This document shows positions 41,464 through 50,035 of a DNA stretch of 64,000 nt, piece after piece. This DNA comes from Streptomyces stelliscabiei (GTDB taxonomy: Bacteria > Actinomycetota > Actinomycetes > Streptomycetales > Streptomycetaceae): assembly GCF_014873495.1 (NCBI RefSeq), contig NZ_JADBGF010000001.1, forward strand, positions 5,580,001-5,644,000, read 5' to 3'. Below the pieces are notes generated by a model. That model did not search any database, was not told the origin of the DNA, and saw only the letters and a list, made by a program, of their open reading frames with translations. Both the position numbers and the translations under genes were made by a program. Position 1 is the stretch's first letter, and each line of letters begins with the position of its first letter.

Positions 41464-44252
41464 ACACCGCGTCGTACGACGAGACATGGCAGCGCTTCGT
41501 CGGTATGGAGGCCTGCCTGCTGCGCGAGGTCCCGCGCCAACGCCGCACGGACGACCGGCTCGACGGTCCAGGCGACGACCTGCACGCCCAACGGCTCGCC
41601 GCCCTGGTCTCAGCGCACCACGCACGACGCCCCGACGACCCGACGGGCGGAGCGGTGTTCGTCGGTTGGGCGCGCCGCGCGGCGGACCGGCCCATCGACG
41701 TGATGGTCGGAGGGAGCACGCTGCTCGGCGGTCGCGCCGACGCGGAGAGCGGCAGCACGCTGCTACGACTGCCCGCCGGCGCACGCGGGTCGGCCCAGCC
41801 GACGGGTACCGCGGCATCCCTGTTCGCCGACTTCCCGCACTGGAGCGCCGTCGCGGGTGTGACCGACGGGCTGCTCGTCGACGCGGAGCCCAACGCCACG
41901 GGGAGCGGCGCCGCACGGCAGCGGCCCAGTCTGGAGGACTGCCTCCTGGCGGTCTGGCAGGAGCCTTTCGCCTGGATGGTGTTCGCCGAACCGGTGCCCA
42001 CCGACGAACTCGACGATCTGACCGGCGACATCGCCGACGCACAACGCCGCGCGATGTCCAAGGCGGACGGCTCGCCCGAGTACGCCATCGCGGCGGCCCG
42101 GTTGGAGCGACGCCACAAGGACCTGGCCAAGGCGGCGGCCACCGGACTGTGGCGCATACGGCTGCTGGCCGGCGGCCGTACGTCGGAGGACGCGACCCGT
42201 GTCGCCGCGCTCGTCTGCGCGTCGGCGGACCTGGAAGGGCTGCCCTACGCGCTCCGGCCGACCGGGCGGGTCGGGGACCTGCCCACGGTGCTCGGCGGAG
42301 CTCTTCCCGCCCCGGAGGAGTACCCCTTCCGTGCCGGATCCGACCTGCTGGCATCCCTGGCCAGGCCGCCCGCCCAGGAGATTCCGGGCGTACGGTTCGC
42401 GCTGCGCCCGGAGTTCGACGTCACCCCCGAGACCACCGGCCGTCCGGCCACAGCCGACACCCCGCCTCCGGTCCGGCTCGGTTCGGTGCTCGACCGCAAC
42501 CGCAGCCCCGTGGGCGACCTGGAACTGACCCGCTCCACCCTCAACCGGCACACCTTCGTGTGCGGGGCGACCGGCGGCGGCAAGTCCCAGACCGTGCGCG
42601 GCCTGCTGGAGGCCGCGACCCATGCGGGCATCCCATGGCTGGTGGTGGAGCCGGCCAAGGCCGAGTACCGGTTCATGTCGGCTCGGCTCGGCGACACGAG
42701 CGAGGTCGTCGTCATCAAACCCGGCGACCCCGACGCGCTTCCGGCCGGCCTGAACCCCCTGGAGCCCTCGGCCTACGCCAACGGCGAGCACTTCCCCCTC
42801 CAGACGCACCTCGACATGGTGCGCGCGCTGTTCCTGGCCTCCTTCGACCCGCAGGAACCGTTCCCGCAGGTCCTGAGTGCCGCGCTGACCCGCTGCTACG
42901 AGGACCTGGGCTGGGACCTCACCCTCGGCGAACCGCTCGTCCCCGGCACCGAGCCCCGCTATCCCACCCTCGAGGACCTGGAGCACACGGCCTTGCAGGT
43001 CGTGACCGACATCGGCTACGGCAAGGAGGTCGCCGACAACGTCCGGGGTTTTATCAAGATCCGCCTGGCCAGTCTGAGGCTCGGCACGACGGGCCGCTTC
43101 CTGGAGGGGGCTCGCCCGCTCGACTTCGGCGAACTCCTGCGGCGCAACGTCGTCTTCGAGATCGAGGACGTCGGCGACGACAAGGACAAGGCGTTCCTGA
43201 TGGGCACGATCCTCATCCGGCTCGTCGAGCACCTGCGCATGGAACAGCGCGTGACCCGTCGACTGTCCCTCCCCCTGCGGCACTTGAGCGTCTTCGAGGA
43301 GGCTCACCGGCTGCTCCGCCGTTCGGAGGAGGGCGGCGCGAGCGCCCACGCGGTGGAGATGTTCGCCGGTCTGCTGGCCGAGATCCGTGCGTACGGCGAG
43401 GGCCTGATCATCGCCGACCAGATTCCCTCCAAGCTCCTTCCCGACGTCATCAAGAACACGGCGGCCAAGGTGGTGCACCGCCTCCCGGCCCAGGACGACC
43501 GTGAGGCGGTCGGCGCGACCATGAACATCACGGCTGCCCAGTCCGAGTACCTGGTCACCCTGCGGCCGGGCGAGGCCGCTGTCTTCACGGACGGCATGGA
43601 CTATCCCCTGCTGGTCCGGATGCGGGACGGGACGGATCGCGAGGACGCGGGGGCGATCCGGTCGGCGTCTGCGGCCGCGCTCACCGGGGAGCGCAGCCGC
43701 GCGTGCGGCCCCTGCTGCACCCCTGAGCCGTGCACCCTCCGCGACCTGCGCAGGGCGCAGCGGTTGATGGACGTACCCGAGCTCCGGATCGCGCTGTGGG
43801 CCGAAATGGCCGTCGCGGCTCACCTGTTGGCTTGGACGACTCCCCTGCCGGGCCAGGCGATGCGGCAGGCCCTCGAACCGTACCGGGCCGGGGAACGCCG
43901 CCTCCTCGACTGCGCTGTCGGTCAGGCCGTCGACCGTGCGGTTCACAGCCGTGTGGGCGCGCCCGCGGCGCCGGAGGCGCTGGCCGAGCATGTGGCCGCG
44001 ATGATGCGGGGTCAGCTCGACGGACAGGATCCGTGTCCGCAGGCGGAGCCTCGTTTCAAGGCGGCGAAGGGTACGAACACCCGGCTCTACTACCACGGGC
44101 GTCTCGCGACGCCGTCCGTGCTGGAACGGATCGTCGGGTGTGCGGATCCGTCGTCGGGCTGGTCGGAGCAGTTCGCCCGGGCTCTCGCCTGCTTCGAGCG
44201 GGTGCCGAGGCGGACGCGGGGAGAGCGGCCGTCAACAGGGGGCGCGGAGTGA
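41460..44252 (+). CDS. HerA-type ATPase
   Basis: A 930-residue protein. The HerA/FtsK-like ATPase core has the Walker A GATGGGKSQT near residue 370 and Walker B LSVFEEAH near residue 609. Helical segments follow (LIIADQIPSKLLP, then TAAKVVHRLPAQDDREAVG), matching the DUF87/HerA family that pumps DNA or protein. The N-terminal 330 residues are specific to this group. A Cys cluster (ACGPCCTPEPC, about residues 748-760) may bind zinc. The start overlaps the upstream small gene. It is 25 bases before the calpain-type gene and so probably powers movement or assembly of that product, or of DNA. No signal peptide; cytosolic or membrane-associated ring. Confidence 0.75.
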   Translation: MNTASYDETWQRFVGMEACLLREVPRQRRTDDRLDGPGDDLHAQRLAALVSAHHARRPDDPTGGAVFVGWARRAADRPIDVMVGGSTLLGGRADAESGSTLLRLPAGARGSAQPTGTAASLFADFPHWSAVAGVTDGLLVDAEPNATGSGAARQRPSLEDCLLAVWQEPFAWMVFAEPVPTDELDDLTGDIADAQRRAMSKADGSPEYAIAAARLERRHKDLAKAAATGLWRIRLLAGGRTSEDATRVAALVCASADLEGLPYALRPTGRVGDLPTVLGGALPAPEEYPFRAGSDLLASLARPPAQEIPGVRFALRPEFDVTPETTGRPATADTPPPVRLGSVLDRNRSPVGDLELTRSTLNRHTFVCGATGGGKSQTVRGLLEAATHAGIPWLVVEPAKAEYRFMSARLGDTSEVVVIKPGDPDALPAGLNPLEPSAYANGEHFPLQTHLDMVRALFLASFDPQEPFPQVLSAALTRCYEDLGWDLTLGEPLVPGTEPRYPTLEDLEHTALQVVTDIGYGKEVADNVRGFIKIRLASLRLGTTGRFLEGARPLDFGELLRRNVVFEIEDVGDDKDKAFLMGTILIRLVEHLRMEQRVTRRLSLPLRHLSVFEEAHRLLRRSEEGGASAHAVEMFAGLLAEIRAYGEGLIIADQIPSKLLPDVIKNTAAKVVHRLPAQDDREAVGATMNITAAQSEYLVTLRPGEAAVFTDGMDYPLLVRMRDGTDREDAGAIRSASAAALTGERSRACGPCCTPEPCTLRDLRRAQRLMDVPELRIALWAEMAVAAHLLAWTTPLPGQAMRQALEPYRAGERRLLDCAVGQAVDRAVHSRVGAPAAPEALAEHVAAMMRGQLDGQDPCPQAEPRFKAAKGTNTRLYYHGRLATPSVLERIVGCADPSSGWSEQFARALACFERVPRRTRGERPSTGGAE

Positions 44253-44277
44253 TCGCGGACATCGGGGAGTCCAGCAC

Positions 44278-46065
44278 GTGAGCGAGTTTCAGGGGGCCGA
44301 GCGTCCGCCCGCACCGGAGATCGCCGCTCCGCAGTCATGGGAGATGGCGGACAGGGACGCACCGACGGAGCCGGAAGACGCGGAGTCATTCCACGACTCG
44401 GGCGATGATGCGGCTGGCGACCAGCGACTGGAGCCGATTGAGCCTGCCGAGTCGGCTGAGCCGATTGAGTCCGCTGAGTGGGCCGAGCCGGCCGAGCCTG
44501 CTGAGTCCATTGAGCCTGCTGAGTTCGCCGAGCCGACCGAGGCCGCTGAACGGGCCGAGCCGGCCGAGCCTGCTGAGTCCATTGAGCCTGCTGAGTTCGC
44601 CGAGCCGACCGAGGCCGCTGAACGGGCCGAGCCGACCGAGGCCGCTGAACGGGCCGAGCCGGCCGAGCCGACCGAGCCGGCCGAGCCGACCGAGCCGGCC
44701 GAGCCCGCTGAGTCCGCCGAGCAAATCGAGCCCGTCGAAGCGGTGGAGCCGTGGGAACCCGTTGAGTGGGGGCAGTCGGAGTATCCCGCAGAGTTGGCCG
44801 AGGCCCTCTCAGAGTCAGGGGAGGAGCCCGAGGAGTCGTCTGGCGCGGCGCAGGGTTCCTGGGAGTCTGCGGACTCCGGCGAGCAGGACGGCGAAGGCGA
44901 CGGGGGAAGCCTTGAGTCGGAGGAGCCGGTCGAGCCGGAGGAATCTGCGCAGCCCGTGGAGTCCGAGGAGCCGGATGTCGAAGAGGCCTATGACAGTCCG
45001 CAATTGGATGAAAAGTCCACGGGCTCGGTCGGTGCACCGGACCCCCCGCAGTCGGCGGAGGTAGCCGAGCCCACGTCGCCCACCGAGGTCGCACAGCCCG
45101 TCGAGTCCGCGGAATCCGCCGAATCGGGCGAGCCCAGCGACGCCGGCGACAAGATCCAGAAGATGGTCGATCGTCCGCCCATCGAGAACATGTACTTCGA
45201 TGACGGGGAGGAGATCGAAGGGCTGACCTACGGTGACCCGATCAACGAGGCCCCAGAGGGCAAGGTGCCGCTCTTCGACGGCCCGCCCACGCGTGAGCAG
45301 ACCGCGCAGGGCAGCCTGAACGACTGCGGTGTCATCGCGTCGCTCGGGGCGATCGCGGGGCACCGCCCCGAGGCCATCGAGAACGCCGTCCAGGAGAACC
45401 CCGACGGCACCTACACGGTGACCCTCTACGCCACGGAACGCGGAGCGGACGGCACCTGCCGGGCCACCGACCAGCGGATCGAACTCGTCGTCGAGCCGGA
45501 ACTTCCCGTCGTCGAGGACGATCCCAGTACGCCGGTCTTCGCGCAGATGGAAGGGGCGGCGTGGGCTGCGGTGCTGGAGAAGGCGATGGCCGCAGTCGAC
45601 CAGACCTGGGACGACGAGCGCACGAACGACTGGGACGCGGAGTGGAAGGCGGACACGGATGTCCCCGACGGTCCCACGCCGGTCGGCTACGAACGGCTCA
45701 ACCAGGGCACCAGCGTGTGGGAGCAGACCGAAATCCTCGCCCAGCTCACGGGCAGGGACAGCGTCATCCGTGGGTTCCCGCAGGGCGAGGGCGCCGGCCC
45801 CGCGCTGGAGGGGTACCTGCAGCAGCAACTCGCGGACAGCAAACCGATCTTGGCCTCGACACGCCTGCTCGACGAGGCCGCAGACGAAGAAGAACTGCCC
45901 TACGAGCTGGTTCCGAACCACGTGTACGAGGTGGTCGGGGCGCAGGACGGCATGGTCCACTTGCGGAATCCTTGGGGTGTCAACGATCCGGAGGAGATGT
46001 CGACCGAGGAGTTCATCAGGAACTTCAGCGACCAAGGGTGGGGTCTCTTCGGCACGCTCGTCTAG
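44278..46065 (+). CDS. Calpain-type cysteine protease with Glu/Pro/Ala repeats
   Basis: A 595-residue protein. Residues about 50-160 are low-complexity repeats of AEP, AES and AET type, strongly acidic, and continue as an acidic linker to about 320. The C-terminal 270 residues are a calpain (C2) core: TAQGSLNDCGVIASL with Cys at 350, NHVYEVVGAQDG with His at 548, and LRNPWG with Asn at 564. The complete Cys/His/Asn triad suggests an active protease. No signal peptide or WXG/LXG domain is present. It follows the HerA-type gene by 25 bases. Calpain-type domains occur as toxin or processing modules; whether this is an effector is inference. The small genes downstream could be its immunity or chaperone. 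Confidence 0.75.
   Translation: MSEFQGAERPPAPEIAAPQSWEMADRDAPTEPEDAESFHDSGDDAAGDQRLEPIEPAESAEPIESAEWAEPAEPAESIEPAEFAEPTEAAERAEPAEPAESIEPAEFAEPTEAAERAEPTEAAERAEPAEPTEPAEPTEPAEPAESAEQIEPVEAVEPWEPVEWGQSEYPAELAEALSESGEEPEESSGAAQGSWESADSGEQDGEGDGGSLESEEPVEPEESAQPVESEEPDVEEAYDSPQLDEKSTGSVGAPDPPQSAEVAEPTSPTEVAQPVESAESAESGEPSDAGDKIQKMVDRPPIENMYFDDGEEIEGLTYGDPINEAPEGKVPLFDGPPTREQTAQGSLNDCGVIASLGAIAGHRPEAIENAVQENPDGTYTVTLYATERGADGTCRATDQRIELVVEPELPVVEDDPSTPVFAQMEGAAWAAVLEKAMAAVDQTWDDERTNDWDAEWKADTDVPDGPTPVGYERLNQGTSVWEQTEILAQLTGRDSVIRGFPQGEGAGPALEGYLQQQLADSKPILASTRLLDEAADEEELPYELVPNHVYEVVGAQDGMVHLRNPWGVNDPEEMSTEEFIRNFSDQGWGLFGTLV
44485..44655 (+). repeat. Tandem 72-bp repeat inside the protease gene
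   Basis: Bases 44485-44556 and 44557-44628 are identical, and a 27-base partial copy follows to 44655. Each unit codes for 24 residues of E, P, A and S. Such perfect copies suggest recent slippage or recombination, so the length of this linker probably varies between strains. Confidence 0.85.
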
Positions 46066-46122
46066 GACATTCGAACAACCGAGGAAACACTCCCACTCGG
46101 GGTATTTGGAGAGGAGATACGT

Positions 46123-46443
46123 ATGACGCGGGACAAGTTGGTGATCCGCTCCGGGCAGCTTACGAGGACCGCAGGAGGAAAGGTCGGCGGTGTGAGCAGC
46201 ACGTCGGCCACCGAGTCGCGACCGGCCCGCGTGAAGCTGGCCGTTGTCGACGCGGACGGCACGGAGCGCAAGGAGCGCCTGGAGCCGAACGACACCTTCC
46301 CCGTGGGCTCGGAGATCTGGCGCCTGGTGGACATCACGCACTTCGCCGGCGGCAGGTGGACGGCCGTGGCTGTTCCTGCGGACGCACCCGTCGCGGACAC
46401 CCCGCCCGAGGATCCCTCCTCTGCGGAGGCCCTCGACGAATGA
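46123..46443 (+). CDS. Small protein, DUF6406-like (intact copy)
   Basis: A 106-residue cytosolic protein: TRDKLVIRSGQLTRT at its start, then a beta-rich domain with LEPNDTFPVGSEIWRLVDI. The pattern of a strand, Gly-rich turn, then a DTFPVG-x(2)-W motif matches small Streptomyces proteins of the DUF6406 kind as I remember them, so the family name is tentative. AGGAG lies nine bases before the ATG. Its TGA overlaps the next start (ATGA at 46440). Two related copies follow, making it a locally duplicated family. Confidence 0.6.
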   Translation: MTRDKLVIRSGQLTRTAGGKVGGVSSTSATESRPARVKLAVVDADGTERKERLEPNDTFPVGSEIWRLVDITHFAGGRWTAVAVPADAPVADTPPEDPSSAEALDE

Positions 46444-46904
46444 CGTGGACGGAAATGCCGCACGGTGAACTGGTGATCCACTCCGGGCGGGTCACGACCA
46501 CGGTCGGAGGAGGCTGGATCGGCGGGCTGGTAGTGCCCGCACGACAGGATCGGAACGGGCCGAGGTGCGGCTCGCCATCAGTGGAGGTGGATGGCACCCA
46601 TAGGGATGCTTCCTGCATGGCAATCGAGGATCTGACGCTCTTGGGCGGCGCCGTCGTTCAGGTGGCTGCGGGAAAGATCGGCGGAATCGGAAGTCTTCCG
46701 CGGACGGCCGAGAGGGCGGCTGTGGTGCAGTTGTCCGTCACGCGCACCGGTGGTGACAGGCGATCGGAAAAGCTTTCCGTGGGTGATTCCTTCCCGTTGG
46801 GCGAGGAGACGTGGGAGGTCACGGGTGTCAACCACCCCAACGCCACCTCCTGGAACGTCGCTCTGCGCCTGGTGTCCTGGGCCGGGGCATGGGGAGGGAA
46901 CTGA
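46440..46904 (+). CDS. DUF6406-like protein with a truncated extra copy at its N-terminus
   Basis: A 154-residue frame. The last 95 residues (from MAIEDLTLLGG) form a full domain similar to the preceding gene, ending DSFPLGEETWEVTGVNHPN. The first 58 residues begin GELVIHSGRVTTTVGG, which resembles only the N-terminal strand pair of the same domain and then breaks off, so this looks like a deletion fusion of two tandem copies. Translation may begin at 46440 (overlap with the upstream gene) or 46617 (second Met). Function unknown. Confidence 0.5.
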   Translation: MTWTEMPHGELVIHSGRVTTTVGGGWIGGLVVPARQDRNGPRCGSPSVEVDGTHRDASCMAIEDLTLLGGAVVQVAAGKIGGIGSLPRTAERAAVVQLSVTRTGGDRRSEKLSVGDSFPLGEETWEVTGVNHPNATSWNVALRLVSWAGAWGGN

Positions 46905-47392
46905 CACAGGAGGACGCGTCCGGATTCCTGGGGCGCGGCCTGGACTTCGCGGACAACTCGGGACGGCTGCAACACTGGTTCGACCTGGCGCGGATGGTCC
47001 GGGCCACGGGTGGGTCCAGAGCGATTCGGGAGACATTCTGCTGGGAGAGCCGGACGCGCGTCGCCCGGCTCTGGGGGAGCCAGGACAGCCGGCTGGTCAA
47101 CGGATTCATGGGCCGGCCCTGGGCGCGGTTGAGTTGCGATGCGCTGGACCGCAGTTGGTGGGTCGTCGCGGAAGGCAGGGTCGAGCTCTCCGAGCCGACC
47201 CGGGAACCCGGCGATGCGACAGGACGCGAACTGATCACGAAGACCACTGCCTACGGCTCCCGTCCGAACGAGCGGTACCAAGAGGCGGTCGACCAGCGCA
47301 TGTTGGTCGTTCGCCTGCACGTCACCCGGCTGTACGGCGCGCTCAGGCCGGAGGACGAGTGGGATGCGGGAGAAGAACCGACCTATTGGTAG
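46889..47392 (+). CDS. Uncharacterised protein of the protease operon
   Basis: A 167-residue protein, start MGRELTQEDASGFLGRGL, with Trp-rich segments (FCWESRTRVARLWGSQD, SCDALDRSWWVVAEG) and a C-terminal helix rich in Arg and Leu. No signal peptide or family recognised. The ATG at 46889 lies 16 bases inside the previous frame, which places it in the same operon. It could be a partner or immunity protein of the calpain-type protease; this is positional inference only. Confidence 0.5.
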   Translation: MGRELTQEDASGFLGRGLDFADNSGRLQHWFDLARMVRATGGSRAIRETFCWESRTRVARLWGSQDSRLVNGFMGRPWARLSCDALDRSWWVVAEGRVELSEPTREPGDATGRELITKTTAYGSRPNERYQEAVDQRMLVVRLHVTRLYGALRPEDEWDAGEEPTYW

Positions 47393-47531
47393 GGCGTCGG
47401 TCGGCGGCAGATTCCATGACGACGGTGGGGCCGCATGCGTGCATCGCACGACCAGGCGGATTCGCACGACCACGCGGTCATGCCGCGGGGGTCGGACTCG
47501 AAGACTCATATGAACACGCAGAGGTGGAGCG

Positions 47532-47972
47532 GTGACTGGTACGGAAGCAGGATCCGAGGAGCCCGAGTTCTACTTCGCGGACGTCGACGCCTTCGTCTCC
47601 GGCTACCTCTCACCGACGATCCGCCGCCGTATCGACGGCTCGTCGGTCACCTGGTGTCCTCAGTGGTGGCAGCACCCCGAGGCCGGCGCCAGGCTCACCG
47701 CGCTCTGGCTGGCCTGGGAGCACCTGCGCAGGGAGCCGGCCCTCGGCATGTCGACGTGGTGGCTGTACCACTTCGACCCGCATTTGAGGGTGCTGATGGA
47801 CACGGACACAGGCCCCTTCGCGGCCTGTTCGCCCGAGGAGGGTCACACGGCGCACCCGTTCGCTCCACTGCCGGTGGACCCGATGCCGACCCCTGAGGCC
47901 GATCCCGCTCTGCCTTCCCTCGGCCCGCCACCGACTCTTCCGCCCCCGCCCCCGTTCAGGACCGCGACGTGA
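47532..47972 (+). CDS. DUF4913-like protein
   Basis: A 146-residue protein. The core of about 80 residues contains SPTIRRRIDGSS, WCPQWWQHPEAGARL, LWLAWEHLRRE, STWWLYHFDPHLRVL and GPFAAC. This W/H/R-rich pattern is that of DUF4913, often encoded in actinobacterial conjugative elements close to TraG/VirD4-type genes. The C-terminus is Pro-rich. The GTG at 47532 follows GGTGGAG. Its presence next to the HerA/TraG-like genes supports a transfer-related origin of the module. Confidence 0.65.
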   Translation: MTGTEAGSEEPEFYFADVDAFVSGYLSPTIRRRIDGSSVTWCPQWWQHPEAGARLTALWLAWEHLRREPALGMSTWWLYHFDPHLRVLMDTDTGPFAACSPEEGHTAHPFAPLPVDPMPTPEADPALPSLGPPPTLPPPPPFRTAT

Positions 47973-48062
47973 CCCAGCGCACAGTACTCGGTCACTGAAC
48001 CAGCACCGCCCGTGCCGCGTCTCACCAGGGGAAACGCATAGGTCGCCACAGGGGAGGCACGC

Positions 48063-48566
48063 ATGGCCATGGTCGGGCTGTTCTGGATCGCCGAGGACGG
48101 TGGGGTGTACGTCGGGGCGCAGCCGGAGGGGTTCGGGCCCGGGGTGCGGCTGACGCGGGACTGGGTGGAGGGGCTCGGGACCGGGCAGAGCGCGGTGTGG
48201 GGCTGGTCGGAGATCCGGTCGGTCGCCGTGCGGTACGTGCGGATCAGGTCCGCGGCCCGACTGCTCGCCACCACGGCCGTCGACCTCGTGACCAACGCCG
48301 TCGTGGGCGGCGGTGAGGCCGCGGCCGCGTTCGAGGTGCACCTGGAGACCGTCGACCGGACGGTCGAACTGAACACGCAGTCCGCCGCCGCCCTCGGCGG
48401 CTACGTCCAGTCCGAGTACGACCTCTCCGTCGTGCTGCTGGAGCGCTTCGTGGCGGGTACGGCGGAGGTGGAGACCCTGGCGAACTGGGGCCGCACTTGC
48501 GCCGCCGAGGGCACCCCGCGCCGCGAGGAGCGGGAGGCGCTGCTGCGGGAGTGGAGCGGGGGCTGA
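48063..48566 (+). CDS. Conserved hypothetical cytosolic protein
   Basis: A 167-residue protein with an N-terminal beta-rich part (LFWIAEDGGVYVGAQPEGFGPGV), a WGWSEIRSVAVRYVRI segment and a helical C-terminus rich in Glu/Arg. The PH-like pattern of strands could bind a ligand, but no family was recognised with certainty. It is the first of a pair of small genes that follow the module without overlapping it. Confidence 0.6.
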   Translation: MAMVGLFWIAEDGGVYVGAQPEGFGPGVRLTRDWVEGLGTGQSAVWGWSEIRSVAVRYVRIRSAARLLATTAVDLVTNAVVGGGEAAAAFEVHLETVDRTVELNTQSAAALGGYVQSEYDLSVVLLERFVAGTAEVETLANWGRTCAAEGTPRREEREALLREWSGG

Positions 48567-48698
48567 GCCGCCGACGGGGCTTCGAACCACCGATGGACGC
48601 CGAACCGCCGGCGAGCGGAGGGAGGTCGCCGGGTACCCGGTTCCCTCGTCCGCCGTCCCGCATGATGACCACGGGACGCCGAGACACCGGAGGGACAC

Positions 48699-49112
48699 AT
48701 GACCGCACCGGACACACCGCACGGTGCTCCACGGGACAACACCCGCGACGCCGCACACGACACAACGCGCGGCAACGGTATCTCCGTGACCCACGACCTT
48801 GAGGCGGACGACTGGTCGAACGAGGAGACGGCTGCGTACGAGGTGGCGATCGAGGCCCTCAACGGGGCGGTCGGCGCGTACAGCGCGCGGATCGCGGCGG
48901 AGGAGGCCAAGGATGTCCCCGACGCCGCCGTCATCGAGGCCGCGCGCGCCGCGCAGGGGCGGCTGGCGAAGGAGCGTGAGCGGCTGCGCCCGGCCGACCG
49001 TGAGCAGATCGCCGAGGCCCGTGCCCGCTACGCCCGGCTCGCCCGCGAGATTCCGGCCGGAACTCGCATGACCGACCCGGCCGAACACACGACCCGTCCG
49101 GGCGACCGATGA
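48699..49112 (+). CDS. Small helical protein
   Basis: A 137-residue protein. The first 35 residues are Asp/Thr/Gly/His-rich and disordered; the rest is a long helix pair (WSNEETAAYEVAIEALNG and AQGRLAKERERLRPADREQIAEARARYARL), likely a coiled coil. No known family. It overlaps a 22-codon frame downstream (ATGA at 49109-49112). Confidence 0.55.
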   Translation: MTAPDTPHGAPRDNTRDAAHDTTRGNGISVTHDLEADDWSNEETAAYEVAIEALNGAVGAYSARIAAEEAKDVPDAAVIEAARAAQGRLAKERERLRPADREQIAEARARYARLAREIPAGTRMTDPAEHTTRPGDR

Positions 49113-49177
49113 CGGAGCCGCCCGCGCATGTGATCGACCCCGCCGAGGTGGCGGCGAGATGGTGGCCGGTGACCTGA
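49109..49177 (+). CDS. 22-residue overlapping frame
   Basis: ATGA overlap with the upstream gene, 22 codons (MTEPPAHVIDPAEVAARWW at the start), then TGA. It reads like the beginning of a longer protein that has been cut short. No follow-on frame was found, so it is either a truncated gene or chance. Confidence 0.2.
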   Translation: MTEPPAHVIDPAEVAARWWPVT

Positions 49178-50035
49178 ACCGCCACGGCGGCTTCGCGGAC
49201 CCCGGCAGTGACCGCTAACGGCCCACCGGCGTACGCCCCGGCTCATGGCCCAGAACGACATCCTGATGGCCGCCTGCGCCACGCCGACGGCCTGGGCCTG
49301 GGTGGCCCAGGCCCAGGCGTACGTCCGGGGGCATGGGCCGCACGTGATCGTCCGTTGTCATGGGGTGCCACAGGCGATGAGCAACCAGGGTGTCGTCTGC
49401 CACGCTTCGAGCAACCGGACCGGACCGGGCCCGCCCGAGCCAGAGCCGAAGCCCGAGGCGATACCGGTCCCCCGTGCCCCGCTCCCGGCCGAGCGGCACC
49501 ACCGCAGGGACCGACCGGCCCCGACCCCAACGGCGCGGCAGATGGCAGCCACCGCCAGGGCCATCCCTGCCCCCGGCCTCGCCCCCGCCCCACCATCGCC
49601 CGACGTGAGGTCCGCCACCCCTCTCTCTCCGCCCCCCGACCGGGCGAGGTCGCGGCCCTCCGGGAACCGGCCCGCCCCCGGCCGCCACGCGCCCACCCGC
49701 ACCCGTCCACAACCCGCAGCCGCCCACCCCGCTGACCTGCCACCCCGCCCCTCCGAACGCCCGGGGACCCCGGTCGCGAATCCCTCCGCCCCCAACGCCC
49801 GCCCACGTCGAAGCCGTTGATCGACAGCCGTATGACGGTCCAGCCGCCGACGCGCTACGCGTGAAGACCGAGCGGCGACAGAGGAAGCCCTTTGCTTTAC
49901 CCTCTTCACACCGAGACCACACAAGGCTGTTGTCATCTCGTTAAGTGATTAGTCCTTGACGCTGAGGTGGTCACCGCGTTGGCTTTCAGCCACATGGGTC
50001 GCAGTTGCTGCACCCACGCCCGGAAGGCCCTTGAT
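49178..50035. other. Gene-poor stretch before the sugar-binding lipoprotein
   Basis: About 860 bases in which long frames exist on both strands but none has a plausible protein: they are Pro/Arg/Gly low-complexity. A perfect 13-bp-arm hairpin (49290-49318) is present. The last 130 bases before 50036 are AT-richer and likely contain the promoter of the lipoprotein gene. Confidence 0.5.
49290..49318. repeat. Perfect hairpin with a 3-base loop
   Basis: GCCTGGGCCTGGG and CCCAGGCCCAGGC are exact complements around TGG. It could be a terminator for the upstream small genes or a remnant of a repeat element; there is no U tract. Confidence 0.5.

Noticed and set aside
44386..44724. Minus-strand LGRLGRLG-type frame
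   Set aside because: It is simply the reverse reading of the Glu/Pro/Ala repeat DNA.
49245..49820. Plus-strand frame of 191 codons in the gene-poor region
   Set aside because: After about 50 residues it is Pro/Arg/Ala low-complexity, and it contains a perfect hairpin; no ribosome-binding site.
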